From NCBI RefSeq assembly GCF_000648235.2, contig NZ_AP017977.1, positions 620,001 through 684,000 of the forward strand: 64,000 bases of DNA, written 5' to 3'. This stretch comes from Neochlamydia sp. S13. GTDB taxonomy: Bacteria > Chlamydiota > Chlamydiia > Chlamydiales > Parachlamydiaceae. Below, one piece after another: positions 15,801 through 24,074 of the stretch (the stretch's first letter is position 1; the number at the start of each line of letters is the position of its first letter). The notes beneath the pieces were generated by a model that worked only from the letters and a program-made list of their open reading frames with translations, was not told the DNA's origin and made no database searches. Position numbers and translations under genes: made by a program.

Positions 15801-18351
15801 GAAAATGGTTGTAATGAGTAGTGGTTTCACTAAGCTTTTCCCCTGTAGGAGCAAAAGTCATTTGTCGACAAGCTCTTCCTAAATAATCATAATCTGTCTG
15901 GGTAATCTTTCCATTTAAAGCGATGCTTTTAGCCAGATATCCCTCAAGGGTATATGCATTTTTTTCGGTAGATCCGTCAGGATATTGGATGAAGGAGGGC
16001 TGGCCTCGAATATTATAATTAAAAGTTGTTTTAAAACCTCGACGATCAGTTTTACAGATAGGGTTATCGGCAATATCATACTCAATACATTCAAAAGGCT
16101 GATAAGAATTACCGTCGGAATCTAATAAACGTGGATAAATTGTTTTAATTAAACGTCCACAATGATCGTAAGTGTATTGAGTGGTCTCTCCCTGCCAATT
16201 GGTCATCGCTACTTTTTGGCTAAGGCCATTATAAGCATAATGCGTCACTAATGTCTGATCAGCATGAATATCTTTAGAACAAATGCGTCGATTAGAAAAG
16301 TCATATTCATGCACAGTATGATAATCTTTGCCAGGGTATTGCTCAAAAATAAGGTTGTCGTTTTCATCGTATTGATAGAAAGAGGTATGCCCTAAAGCAT
16401 TGGTCTCTTTAAGGATATTTCCATGGGCATCGTAATCCCAATGCAAGGTAAAGCGAGGTTGCCCGTTACTATCAAAATGTGTTTGCTGGGTTATACGCCC
16501 TTGATGATCATGGAAATTTTGCGTTTTTTGCAGTAAAATCTCTTCTTTAAGGGCAAGGTCTAAATACTTTTCTTCGATAATTTCAGGTAAACCTACAGGA
16601 AATTGATCGCGATAGCTTGTATACACACTATGGCGCTCTGTAACACCTGCCAGATCCTCTTCTTCTAAAGTATGCCCATCATCATAAACATAGCGAGTGA
16701 TTGAACCATTGCTGTTATAAGCATAAAATTCGCGATAGATAATTTTGTTATTCACGCGCATGAATTTTTTATGGAGTAAAGCAGATTTAGGGTAATAGAC
16801 GTAAACGATCTCTTTACATCCATCTTGCTCGCGTAATAAATGGTTGTATCCATCATCACTATACTCATAAGTGCGAATGTAGCTGTCATATTGTCCTGCT
16901 ATAGGAATGCCCTCTTTATTTAGCACAGGGCCCTTTGCATTCCCTGTAAGATTTCCAAGCAGCCATTCATGTTTTATATTTCCATTTTTGTCATAATCGT
17001 AATAGCGGCTGCTTAGTAAGTTACCCTGGCCATCTTGTAGGGTTTTAGTTGTTAAACATCCCTCTAAATTTGGCAAAGAGCTCCAAAAAAAACTTTGCGT
17101 GCGATAAAGATTAGCGTCTAACAGCTTATCGATGCCTGTTAAGCGTCTTTTTGAGTCATAATGATAGCGAGTTTCTTGGTTATGAAGATCGAGCACGCGG
17201 GTCGTCCCACCTGGATAGCTATAAATACGACTTTTACGGTTGATAAAGTTTACCTCATAGTAAAAGCGATGGGTAGGGTGCAGGGTTTGATCGGTGCCTA
17301 CAGCAGCTTTTAAACAAGATACACGTTCATAAGGGGAAGTACATCCATCGTAAAAAGTTAAAGGTTTTTTAGTATAAGCGTAAGGGTTGGTTTCATCATA
17401 ATATTCAATTTGCTTGCAGCGACCATTGGGTAGGGCTTTTTGTTTCATGCGGTGGGTAGTATCATCGTAAGAATAGCAGATTTTAGGGGCGTTAGTAGAA
17501 ATCACTTGATGGAGGTCATGTCTGGCCGGATAATTGCTGAAAAGATATTCGCAGCTTCCGCTTTTATCTTTATTAGCATAGGCTACCATGCGGGGATTAA
17601 GCTTAAAATTATCATATTCAAAGTGAATCTTTCCTAAATCTTGCTGGAGGCTATTGGTATTACTTATCTCATAAATTTTCCACCCTAAAGGGGATTTTTG
17701 ATAGGTATACTGCGTCTTAATTCCATAAGGTTTTTGTTCATAAGTAAGCCCATCTTGATAGCGAATCTCAGTCAGAGAAAGTGGCGTGCGATGACTAGAA
17801 CCAAAATATTTAAGGCTTTTTGAACCATCTCTTAAGTACACGGCGAAAGTACCTGGTTTAGGAGATATAATTTGCATCTGAAGATTATGAGGATTGCTTT
17901 TTCCGCTGATGAATCCTTTAGAGCAATTGGTCAACCCCTGACTGTAATTGGTTGCATTGATGAAAAGGGTGCGCCCAATTAAGGTATTGGTATATAAAGT
18001 CTTCATGCCTTTTTCTTCGTGAACAACTCTGTTTAAGCTGCCGCCAAGCATTTCTACATTTTCTGGCTCGTTAATACTCCAGCCGCTGGTATGGGTGTAA
18101 ATACGCTCTATATAGAGAGGATCTGGACCTGGACTCCATACATCAATAGCACTATCGATAAAGGTGCCCGTGATGACGTTAACGCATCCGTCTACTATAG
18201 CTGAAGGCTCTCCACCTAAAGTGGCGATATTTTGCTCTCCTATAAGGGCTTCTTGGGGCGAATTAAAGTTTGCCAAGCCAAGGGGTTCCTCAGTAGCTTG
18301 AAGAGGTAAGCAAACACTGTATAAGAAAAGAATAAAAAGAAAATTTCGCAT
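12886..18351 (-). CDS. Secreted RHS/YD-repeat protein with DUF687-like C-terminal domain
   Basis: The 1821-residue protein has a clear signal peptide (MRNFLFILFLYSVCLPLQA) when started at the ATG at 18351. An in-frame TTG 36 bases earlier would spoil it. Residues near 40-80 (GCVNVITGTFIDSAIDVWSP) resemble the entry domain of RHS proteins. Dozens of YD repeats follow, such as TQYTYDHCGRLIKTIYP and FTYYQYDAAGRLASITK. The RHS closing motif FGRRYYNPTTTRWVTADPLS is followed by NPLNDRDLYGL near residue 1559, the usual junction to a variable tip. The last 262 residues form a separate domain with ICHSQGAINVRNALL and AIAPAAYIYA. I recall this pattern from the chlamydial DUF687 family. HSQG looks like the nucleophile elbow of an alpha/beta hydrolase. 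RHS shells commonly encapsulate toxins. Confidence 0.9.
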   Translation of the reverse strand: MRNFLFILFLYSVCLPLQATEEPLGLANFNSPQEALIGEQNIATLGGEPSAIVDGCVNVITGTFIDSAIDVWSPGPDPLYIERIYTHTSGWSINEPENVEMLGGSLNRVVHEEKGMKTLYTNTLIGRTLFINATNYSQGLTNCSKGFISGKSNPHNLQMQIISPKPGTFAVYLRDGSKSLKYFGSSHRTPLSLTEIRYQDGLTYEQKPYGIKTQYTYQKSPLGWKIYEISNTNSLQQDLGKIHFEYDNFKLNPRMVAYANKDKSGSCEYLFSNYPARHDLHQVISTNAPKICYSYDDTTHRMKQKALPNGRCKQIEYYDETNPYAYTKKPLTFYDGCTSPYERVSCLKAAVGTDQTLHPTHRFYYEVNFINRKSRIYSYPGGTTRVLDLHNQETRYHYDSKRRLTGIDKLLDANLYRTQSFFWSSLPNLEGCLTTKTLQDGQGNLLSSRYYDYDKNGNIKHEWLLGNLTGNAKGPVLNKEGIPIAGQYDSYIRTYEYSDDGYNHLLREQDGCKEIVYVYYPKSALLHKKFMRVNNKIIYREFYAYNSNGSITRYVYDDGHTLEEEDLAGVTERHSVYTSYRDQFPVGLPEIIEEKYLDLALKEEILLQKTQNFHDHQGRITQQTHFDSNGQPRFTLHWDYDAHGNILKETNALGHTSFYQYDENDNLIFEQYPGKDYHTVHEYDFSNRRICSKDIHADQTLVTHYAYNGLSQKVAMTNWQGETTQYTYDHCGRLIKTIYPRLLDSDGNSYQPFECIEYDIADNPICKTDRRGFKTTFNYNIRGQPSFIQYPDGSTEKNAYTLEGYLAKSIALNGKITQTDYDYLGRACRQMTFAPTGEKLSETTTHYNHFHKIAEVDAGGQFTYYQYDAAGRLASITKNEAKTVYQYDACQRLAKTLEYFGPEEKDYIANVKEYDAKDRLIEERTEDAEGQVLTKIGYLYNEQDQPIQTISYHQSKPVITFTHYNAYGDVESIVDPQGHTTRTLFYYLHLNQEGQYVYAKETIDAIGQSFFQEHDSCGHVRFAIRRDPMGVILQKREFFYDAEGLCCKQIEHVLTPHQPDRLVTTHFEYDFAKNLISCTEAVGSPEQKQTKYVYNAYRQKEKVIKPDGIELHYAYDWLGRLTSFSSNDNSLHYHYTYDANSNVVGVEDKHTGKSTTRIFDKNKRLVQETLSHGLTQQYSYDNLDRLQEIILPDHSSIQYSYKSLYLHQISRGPYRHTYQHYNLSGALEEAKLMAEAGLIQYAYDAYSRLINISSKSLKEDIPENGFDQVGNLLKRTTLDPVGKVNSTYTYDALYQLQSEKGLVDDIYRYDSLNNMVEKNKRPHTVNALNQLLHDGLDPHAYDLNGNLIRKGSLNLSYDALDRLIAIHTSTQQVAYAYDELNRRLSSTFYSRSKVENKWIPEKEIRYLYHGLNEIGACDSKGNIQQLRILGKGKGAEIEAAVLLELQGKAYIPIHDTLGNIRLLINAKTHTIEETYRYTAYGQESIYGKNNKLIKQSINPWRFSSKRVDAETQFVYFGRRYYNPTTTRWVTADPLSFEAGPNLYAYLLNNPLNDRDLYGLRGSSPSRGEKHRESVIMYGKERASYRIEKTPIRERGENTRSLPRVSFTDRFERSFVRSESSSLAVLLGSKSENFRLGVHNGIMTTQIEAINNAIHLRELGWEYSIDVIHNATHNLLNDCVESGLGLCYIATTPVRVNHETWNRFFDEYPRGEYFQICHSQGAINVRNALLSYDEKLRKQITVLAIAPAAYIYADSCRKAYHYRAQAWRDPIPYIDVGGLIRSKRDTVTLNSCPGAAFHDHSFQSPTYEEVFRYHFKEIKKAR

Positions 18352-18529
18352 GCTATTTTTCCAAAAGATAAAAATTTTCTTATACAAAGGAAGTCGTTTG
18401 GTATCAATAAAATTTTAATTTACCTTCTAAAAAGGCTAAAAAGGTGAAAGCTGAATTTTTTATTGGCTTATGGAAAAGAAGAGAAGGAAAAAGCTAAAAA
18501 AGGTTTGTATAGATAACCAAAATTTAAGC

Positions 18530-19240
18530 CTATTTATTTAGAAAAAGCTGTAGCAGCTGCATAGATAAGGGATTAATGAGAGGACGATTTTGGTGAACAA
18601 AGGTGGATAAATGATCTTGTTTTATCCAAAATACTTCTGTATGTTCATCATCATGGCTAAGTTCTTTCTTAGGTACCGCAGGATCTAAGAGGATTTTTGC
18701 ACAGATTTCATAAGCATGAGAGTGAGTATCTACAATTAAATAAGAGGGAAGAATATGATGAATCATTGCTTCTTCAATTCCTGCTTCTTCCTTAAGTTCA
18801 GTTTTTAGTTGTTTAATAATATCGACATGCCCTTCGTTTAAGGCGGAGGGGTCTATCCCTCCAGCGGGCATTAGCTCAAGATAATTTGGATAATCGGTAA
18901 CATGCTCTGCGCGCTTACCCATGAGAATTTCATTGCCTGCTAAAGTATAACCACACACACAAATGGGCTTAAGATGAAGTTCATGGATTAGAGTAGGATC
19001 GCGTACTTGAGCAAGATAAAGTTTATACTCTACAAAACGCCCGTAAAGATGTTTTCCGTCAAAATGATCTGCACAAAGGATTTTTCCATTAAAAAGTTTT
19101 CCTTGGGTACGGAGAAGCTCTTCTTTCCAAATTTCTTCAATAGAGAGGAGGGTAGCCTGGCTCACTCTTTTTGGAGGTTGGATACGGCTGATGTGAACTT
19201 TAAAAGAGGGGGAGAGTGGAAAGATATCAAAGTCTTGCAT
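18530..19240 (-). CDS. Nudix hydrolase
   Basis: A 236-residue protein with a Nudix-like box: PAGGIDPSALNEG followed by LKTELKEEAGI around residues 125-155. The box carries a few extra residues compared with the strict 23-residue consensus, as in some sugar-nucleotide hydrolases. It would cleave a nucleoside diphosphate linked to another group. The ATG at 19240 has GAGG seven bases upstream and overlaps the HAD gene end by 14 bases; a TTG at 19252 is less likely. It is the last gene of the sugar-acid operon, so a nucleotide-sugar substrate is plausible but unproven. Confidence 0.8.
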   Translation of the reverse strand: MQDFDIFPLSPSFKVHISRIQPPKRVSQATLLSIEEIWKEELLRTQGKLFNGKILCADHFDGKHLYGRFVEYKLYLAQVRDPTLIHELHLKPICVCGYTLAGNEILMGKRAEHVTDYPNYLELMPAGGIDPSALNEGHVDIIKQLKTELKEEAGIEEAMIHHILPSYLIVDTHSHAYEICAKILLDPAVPKKELSHDDEHTEVFWIKQDHLSTFVHQNRPLINPLSMQLLQLFLNK

Positions 19241-19901
19241 AAGCTTCCTCAAAACAAAGGGTAAGGTCTTTCCAGCTATTTGTAGTCATAGCACCCGAAG
19301 GAATGGAAATAAGATAAGGATTGCGTATAGCTATAGTGGGGATGTGAGCATTTAAAGCGGCTAAAATGCCTGCCCTAGAATCTTCAATAGCTACCACTTG
19401 GTCTGCTAGAAGAGAACTCGTTTTTAAAGCGTGTAAATAGATTTCTGGATCTGGCTTAGTTTTTTTTACATTCTCTTTGGTAACGATGAAATCAAAGTAG
19501 TCCTTTATTTTTAGTGCCTCTATACAGCTGGCAATTAATAAATGAGCCGATGAAGTTACTAAGCCCATTTTAATCTTTTTATGCTGGCAAAAGTCCAAAA
19601 ATTCTCTTGCTCCTGCAATAAGCTTGCCTTCGCGTTTATAAGTATCTGCCAAGCCCTGATGATAAAGAGAAATTAATACATGTTTTTTTTCCGGCAATCG
19701 ATAGCGTTCGATTAAAATAGGCACAAACTCTTCAAGAGAGGGACCCATGAGAGTTTTAAACTCTTCAAGGGAGCCTTCCTGGCCAAATGTTTTTAAAAAG
19801 GAAAGATAGTGCTTAAAAAGGAAAGGAATGGTGTCGACTAACGTACCATCAAAATCAATCAACACTCCTTTCAAGTGTTGAAAATCCATAGATAATCTCA
19901 T
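19227..19901 (-). CDS. HAD-superfamily phosphatase
   Basis: A 224-residue HAD hydrolase with motif I DFDGTLVDT near the N-terminus, motif II VTSSAH, motif III lysine in KKTKPDPEIYLHAL and motif IV IEDSRAGILAA. It resembles beta-phosphoglucomutase and phosphoglycolate phosphatase relatives with an alpha-helical cap. Of several ATGs, the one at 19901 overlaps the stop of the upstream gene as ATGA and has GGGAG before it, so I chose it. Its place after a NeuB-like synthase suggests it removes the phosphate from a 9-phosphorylated sugar acid or a precursor, but this is inferred from context. Confidence 0.85.
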   Translation of the reverse strand: MRLSMDFQHLKGVLIDFDGTLVDTIPFLFKHYLSFLKTFGQEGSLEEFKTLMGPSLEEFVPILIERYRLPEKKHVLISLYHQGLADTYKREGKLIAGAREFLDFCQHKKIKMGLVTSSAHLLIASCIEALKIKDYFDFIVTKENVKKTKPDPEIYLHALKTSSLLADQVVAIEDSRAGILAALNAHIPTIAIRNPYLISIPSGAMTTNSWKDLTLCFEEAYARL

Positions 19902-21463
19902 TCCCAATCTCCCCATTGAATACCGTCTCCTAAAGGAATAAAGCGAGCTGCTTTTTTACCTTCTATTTGCTGAAGATATTTAGGATGGATACCTAGGGTT
20001 TGCTTTCCAGGACGTAGAATATCTACATTGACTCCTTCTTGTAAAACTTGTCCTACGGAGATGGGGCATAAAGCTTGCACTCCTCTACGAGCAAAATCAC
20101 GCAATTCTTGTTCGGAGGGATGAATTGTTTTAACCCATGATCCTTGCATTTGCTCGGCCAGTCGTACAGCACGCACCATCTCTTTTAATTCTTGAGGATT
20201 TAAAGCAAAAGCATGGTCAGGGCCTGGTAAGCGTCGATCAAGGGTAAAGTGCTTTTCTATAGCTTTAGCCCCTAACGCCACTGCCTCAATAGGAGCTACC
20301 ATAGCATCCCGGCTATGATCTGAAAGGCCTACAGAACATTTAAAACGTTCTTTTAGCCAGAGGATTGAGCGTAGGTTCATGCTATCTGCTTCAGCGGGAT
20401 ATTTAGCTGTGCATTGCAATAAGGTCAGTTCTTTTCCCCCATAGGCAAAAAAAGCTTCCACTGCCCAAGCTATTTCATTTTCAGTAGCAGCCCCTGTTGA
20501 AATAAATGTCGGTTTAGCACTTTGAGCGATTGACTCAAGCAAACGTATATGCCCAATTTCATAAGAAGCAATTTTATGCCTTCTAACATAGGGATCAATA
20601 GAAAGAAAATCTTTTATTGAAAAAGCTGTGGCCATAAATTCAATGCCACTTGCTTGGCAATATTCGGCTAGCTGAGGAATCATTTCATAAGGCATCGCCA
20701 AGTCAGCAAAAATTTCTTGCATCTCCTTCTTAATTCCTGTGGCAGCTAAATAATTACTTATACCGGCGTTAGCTACGTATATAGTCTCAGGGCGATAAAT
20801 TTGAAATTTAACCGCATCAGCTCCTGCTTCGGCTGCGCTATCGATAAGCGTTTTAGCCATATTCAAGTCTCTATCTAGAGTTCCCATGCGCCAGTTGGAG
20901 CCAGCTTCGGCGATAATAAAAATAGACTTATTCTCCATGAAGGGAGTCAAGCGGGCCATATAACGGCAAATAGGTATGTTTTCTTGAGTATCTTCTGCAT
21001 GAAAGACCGCCTGCTCAAGCAGTTCATAGCCAGCAGAAATAAAAGCTTTTTGAGAAGCTATATTCTCGATTTTAATTTTTGCAAAAATATCATCGAATCC
21101 TTGATGTTGCACCCATTTCTTAGTGGCAATCAAAGCAGCTGTGCCTATCCCTTTATTACGGTGCTCCGGCGCCACGTTTAATGAAACTTCTATACAACGG
21201 CGCTTATGGGCATGCTCAGGGTGGGAAATGGGCTTGAATAAAAAGAAAGCAACGCGCTGGCCATCAAGCAGGATAAATAAAGGGGGCAGCGCTGGAGATA
21301 AAAAATAATCGTTAATAAATTCTTTATAAAAGCTATCCCATTTTTTAGCTTGCGAGTGGATAGACATACGCAAAGTCTCAGCATCATTACGCCATTGCAG
21401 GATCTGGAAAGCATCTTCTTTAGTAGGTTTTACAATTTCGAATCCTATTTTATCAGCTTCCAT
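19898..21463 (-). CDS. GNAT acetyltransferase fused to NeuB-type sialic-acid-like synthase
   Basis: The 521-residue protein joins two enzymes. Residues 1-170 are a GNAT N-acetyltransferase with acetyl-CoA loop EHRNKGIGTAAL at 100-111, similar in kind to PseH. From about 178, beginning IFIIAEAGSNWRMG, comes a NeuB/PseI/LegI synthase TIM barrel with KFQIYRPETIY, LLQCTAKYPA, GLSDHS and KAIEKHFTLDR. A C-terminal SAF antifreeze-like domain covers about 455-521. The synthase would condense a hexosamine with phosphoenolpyruvate to give a nonulosonic acid. MENKSIF at 176 may mark the ancestral start of a separate synthase. The stop of the SpsF gene lies two bases upstream. Confidence 0.9.
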   Translation of the reverse strand: MEADKIGFEIVKPTKEDAFQILQWRNDAETLRMSIHSQAKKWDSFYKEFINDYFLSPALPPLFILLDGQRVAFFLFKPISHPEHAHKRRCIEVSLNVAPEHRNKGIGTAALIATKKWVQHQGFDDIFAKIKIENIASQKAFISAGYELLEQAVFHAEDTQENIPICRYMARLTPFMENKSIFIIAEAGSNWRMGTLDRDLNMAKTLIDSAAEAGADAVKFQIYRPETIYVANAGISNYLAATGIKKEMQEIFADLAMPYEMIPQLAEYCQASGIEFMATAFSIKDFLSIDPYVRRHKIASYEIGHIRLLESIAQSAKPTFISTGAATENEIAWAVEAFFAYGGKELTLLQCTAKYPAEADSMNLRSILWLKERFKCSVGLSDHSRDAMVAPIEAVALGAKAIEKHFTLDRRLPGPDHAFALNPQELKEMVRAVRLAEQMQGSWVKTIHPSEQELRDFARRGVQALCPISVGQVLQEGVNVDILRPGKQTLGIHPKYLQQIEGKKAARFIPLGDGIQWGDWE

Positions 21464-21465
21464 TC

Positions 21466-22206
21466 TCAGACCTTTTTTTGTTTCACATGCGCATTAATCT
21501 TTTTCCATTGCGGATGGGTTTTGAAGACATTCAAAATATCCGCTAGAGTAAAGTTTCTATTAGTAGGGTATATAGTTTCAAAGATTTTGCTGACTAGCAA
21601 AAAATCTTCTGGAGTATCAACAGTTAATCGATAGTTGGCAGCGCTGCGCATGTGTACAAAATTGGCTAGATGGAAAAGATCAGGATGCTTATAAATGAAA
21701 GGAGTGACATGTTCAAGATCGAATTTACTGGTAGCTTTATGATGAGCGCTTTCTAAGGTAGAGAAATTGAAAGCTTCTACATCCATGCCTCTAGGAAAAG
21801 TGCGCAGTTGCGTGTTAGACACATAGTCAAGACTAGCGCTTTTTTTAAGAAGGAGATTAAGGGCTTGATCGACGATCGCAGGATCGATTAAAGGACAGTC
21901 GCCTGTCAGCCGTACAATAATATCTGCAGGATATTCACAGCAAGTTTTATAGTAACGATCAAGAACATTATGTTCATGACCTCTATAAATATTAACTTTT
22001 TCTTTCTCACAAAAAGAGGCAATTACATCATCTTGAGAATGAGTAGTTGTGGCAATGATGAGAGTGTGCATGGTTTGGATGCGCCGCACTCTTTCGATGA
22101 GATAACCTAAGAGAGGGCGCTGCATGATAGGTTGCAAGACCTTGCCAGGCAGGCGGGTAGATCCCATGCGCGCCTGGATGATAATGTTAATTTTTGGATT
22201 TTTCAT
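21466..22206 (-). CDS. Cytidylyltransferase, SpsF/NeuA-like
   Basis: The 246-residue enzyme has the nucleotide-binding start IIIQARMGSTRLPGKVLQP and the catalytic DIIVRLTGDCPLIDP. Both are typical of SpsF-type proteins that attach CMP to acidic sugars. It would activate the product of the following NeuB-like fusion for transfer to surface glycans or proteins. It is the first gene of a four-gene run (this, GNAT-NeuB, HAD, Nudix) whose members are separated by two bases or overlap. Precursor-making enzymes (PseB/PseC or LegB/LegC types) and a transferase are absent from the window. Confidence 0.88.
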   Translation of the reverse strand: MKNPKINIIIQARMGSTRLPGKVLQPIMQRPLLGYLIERVRRIQTMHTLIIATTTHSQDDVIASFCEKEKVNIYRGHEHNVLDRYYKTCCEYPADIIVRLTGDCPLIDPAIVDQALNLLLKKSASLDYVSNTQLRTFPRGMDVEAFNFSTLESAHHKATSKFDLEHVTPFIYKHPDLFHLANFVHMRSAANYRLTVDTPEDFLLVSKIFETIYPTNRNFTLADILNVFKTHPQWKKINAHVKQKKV

Positions 22207-22256
22207 GAGCTAAAGCTAAAGTACGTTAACATTCTAAATCAAGTGTTATTTGCTCT

Positions 22257-22493
22257 TTAAAGTTTTTTATCACGTAACATCATTCTTTTCCATCCTTCTG
22301 CTGTTAAAATCTTTTGATTAGAGGCAGAGGGCAGCATTTGCTTAGCTTCTACTGTAGAAGATATACTTTTAGTTACAGGGGAAGATGAAACGTGATTTTC
22401 TTCTGGAGCAAGAGGGGATGGGAGCTCTGACTTAAGCAGGGAAGGGATGGAGAAAGAGTTAGCTTTATTATTGGCATTATTTGTAGTGGCCAT
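22257..22493 (-). CDS. Small Ser/Asn-rich protein, unknown
   Basis: The 78-residue protein begins MATTNNANNKANSFSIPSLL and ends TAEGWKRMMLRDKKL. A perfect AGGAGG five bases before the ATG argues strongly that it is translated. The N-terminal half is rich in Ser, Asn, Pro and Thr, the composition often seen at the start of type III secreted proteins, and it has no signal peptide or membrane segment. It is 50 bases upstream of the SpsF gene and could be the first gene of that operon. I recognise no family. Confidence 0.6.
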   Translation of the reverse strand: MATTNNANNKANSFSIPSLLKSELPSPLAPEENHVSSSPVTKSISSTVEAKQMLPSASNQKILTAEGWKRMMLRDKKL

Positions 22494-22815
22494 ATAAACC
22501 TCCTAGGGTTAATACTGGATCACAAAGCAATTTTGATGCCAAGCTAATCGAAAATAAGCGAAATAGTTAATGTTTGTTCTTGATTTTTGTCTTAAAGCCA
22601 TTATTGAATTTCTTTAATTTAAGCCAATTACGTATATTTTAAAGGTATCAGCAAGGATATAAATATGGCTTCTCTTTCGTTTTTTACTCCTGTTGTTATT
22701 TATTGAACCCTTAATCACGCACGGTGGGCATATTTAGATTAAGTAGTAAAAAATCTTTAGGGGAACTAGATCTATGGAATGCCCTGAAATTGGCATCGGT
22801 AAAGGTTAATGATTT
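22494..22815. other. Intergenic region upstream of the PP2C-like fragment
   Basis: About 320 bases. Near 22765-22805 the plus strand can be read as GTRSMECPEIGIGKG before stops. RSMEC recalls the RxxMED start of PP2C phosphatases and may be a remnant of the missing N-terminal part, but this is weak. No RNA gene or repeat is visible. Confidence 0.3.
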
Positions 22816-23313
22816 ATGGATGAAAAAGCGCCAACTTCAGGAACGACGGTTTCTTTTGCTTTAATATTTGATAATCCTTATACCCAAAATGAAGAAGTTT
22901 GGATTGGCAACCTAGGAAATTCGTGGGCTATATTAGGAATAGACCCTGATTGCCAGCAGCTTACCACAGATGCTCGTTATAGAAATGAAAAGGGAGATCT
23001 TAATGTGGGTAATAAGCAGTTTTTAACATCCATTCACTTAAGAGAGGGATGGGTAGATAAAGATGAGCAAAACATTCATCGTTTAGCAGGAATCCTTCAA
23101 CCTTTACGCGGCATTGGCCATCAGGATATAAAAGGATTTTTTTCGTGTCCTGCAATTCAAAGGATAAATTTATCTCCATTTAAAGAGCCTGTTGTGTTAG
23201 TTCTAGCTACTGACGCGACTATGGAGGTGCTCGGTTCACAAGAGATAATTCCTCTACTTCAAAATGAAGAAGAGCTTGCAGATAAGCTTGTTAAGGAAGC
23301 TATAAAATGTTAA
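22816..23313 (+). pseudogene. N-terminally truncated, degenerate PP2C-like phosphatase
   Basis: The 165-residue frame matches the second half of eukaryote-type PP2C phosphatases in order: GTTVSFALI, then WIGNLGNSWAIL (for the usual ANVGDSRAVL), LTTDARYRNEKG, LAGILQPLRGIGHQDIKG (for PSRAIGD), and VLVLATDATMEVLGSQEI (for LATDGLWDV). The whole metal-binding N-terminal half with DGHGG is missing, and upstream frames are closed by stops. Asp to Asn in GNS and loss of Gly after the ATD aspartate suggest it is not catalytic. It may be a pseudogene or a retained non-enzymatic domain. radC follows 50 bases later. Confidence 0.7.
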
Positions 23314-23363
23314 GTGAAGATAATAATACTGTGATCGTCATCAAGTTAAAAAACTAGTAATCG

Positions 23364-24074
23364 ATGAATAAGCCGCTAGAAGGATATACCATTCAGCAGA
23401 TGCCTATAGAAGAAAGGCCGCGAGAAAGGCTTCTTCAGCATGGGCCTGAAGCTATATCATCAGCAGAATTAATAGCAATTGTCTTAGGAAGTGGGACTAA
23501 AGGTTGCTCGGTTTTACGCATAGGACAAGAACTACTGATGCGCTTTGGTACCTTGCAAAAGTTTGCTGAGGCTTCCATTGAAGAACTCCAGCAAGTCAAA
23601 GGCTTAGGACTTGCTAAAGCTATTCAATTAAAAGCCGCCTTAAATTTAGGTTTACGAGCCTCAAAACAGGCGATTGACCAAAGATTTAGAATTGTTACAC
23701 CTTTGCACGCTTATAACTACATTAAAGATGAATTAGAATATGCCAAAGTTGAGCATATTGTGGTTATCCTACAGGATAGAAAAGGTTATGTGCTCTCTCA
23801 TCATCTTGTAGCCTTAGGAACTCTCTCGCATGCCCCTATTCATCCTAGAGATGTTTTTCATCCTGTGATCCGTCATCAAGCTGCCAGCTTAATCTTAGTG
23901 CATAATCATCCTAGTGGCGATCCTACTCCTTCTCCAGAAGATCTTGAGGTAACTCAATCCCTCATCCAAGCTGCACGTCTGGTCGATATAGCTATCAATG
24001 ATCATCTCATTATAGGACTAGGCCGCTATGTTTCTTTAAGGCAGAACCATAAAAACTTATGGGATATCCTTTGA
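23364..24074 (+). CDS. radC: RadC-family JAB-domain protein
   Basis: The 236-residue protein has the RadC layout. An N-terminal UPF0758 segment (ERPRERLLQHGPEAISSAELIAIVLGSG) is followed by a helix-hairpin-helix (LQQVKGLGLAKAIQLKAAL) and a C-terminal JAB/MPN domain. The domain's metal motif is HNHPSGDPTPSPED, with an upstream HPRDVFHPVIRHQA strand. The zinc-ligand histidines and aspartate are all present. RadC was once linked to DNA repair; its activity is not settled. No SOS box is evident before it. Length and domains are complete. Confidence 0.92.
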   Translation: MNKPLEGYTIQQMPIEERPRERLLQHGPEAISSAELIAIVLGSGTKGCSVLRIGQELLMRFGTLQKFAEASIEELQQVKGLGLAKAIQLKAALNLGLRASKQAIDQRFRIVTPLHAYNYIKDELEYAKVEHIVVILQDRKGYVLSHHLVALGTLSHAPIHPRDVFHPVIRHQAASLILVHNHPSGDPTPSPEDLEVTQSLIQAARLVDIAINDHLIIGLGRYVSLRQNHKNLWDIL

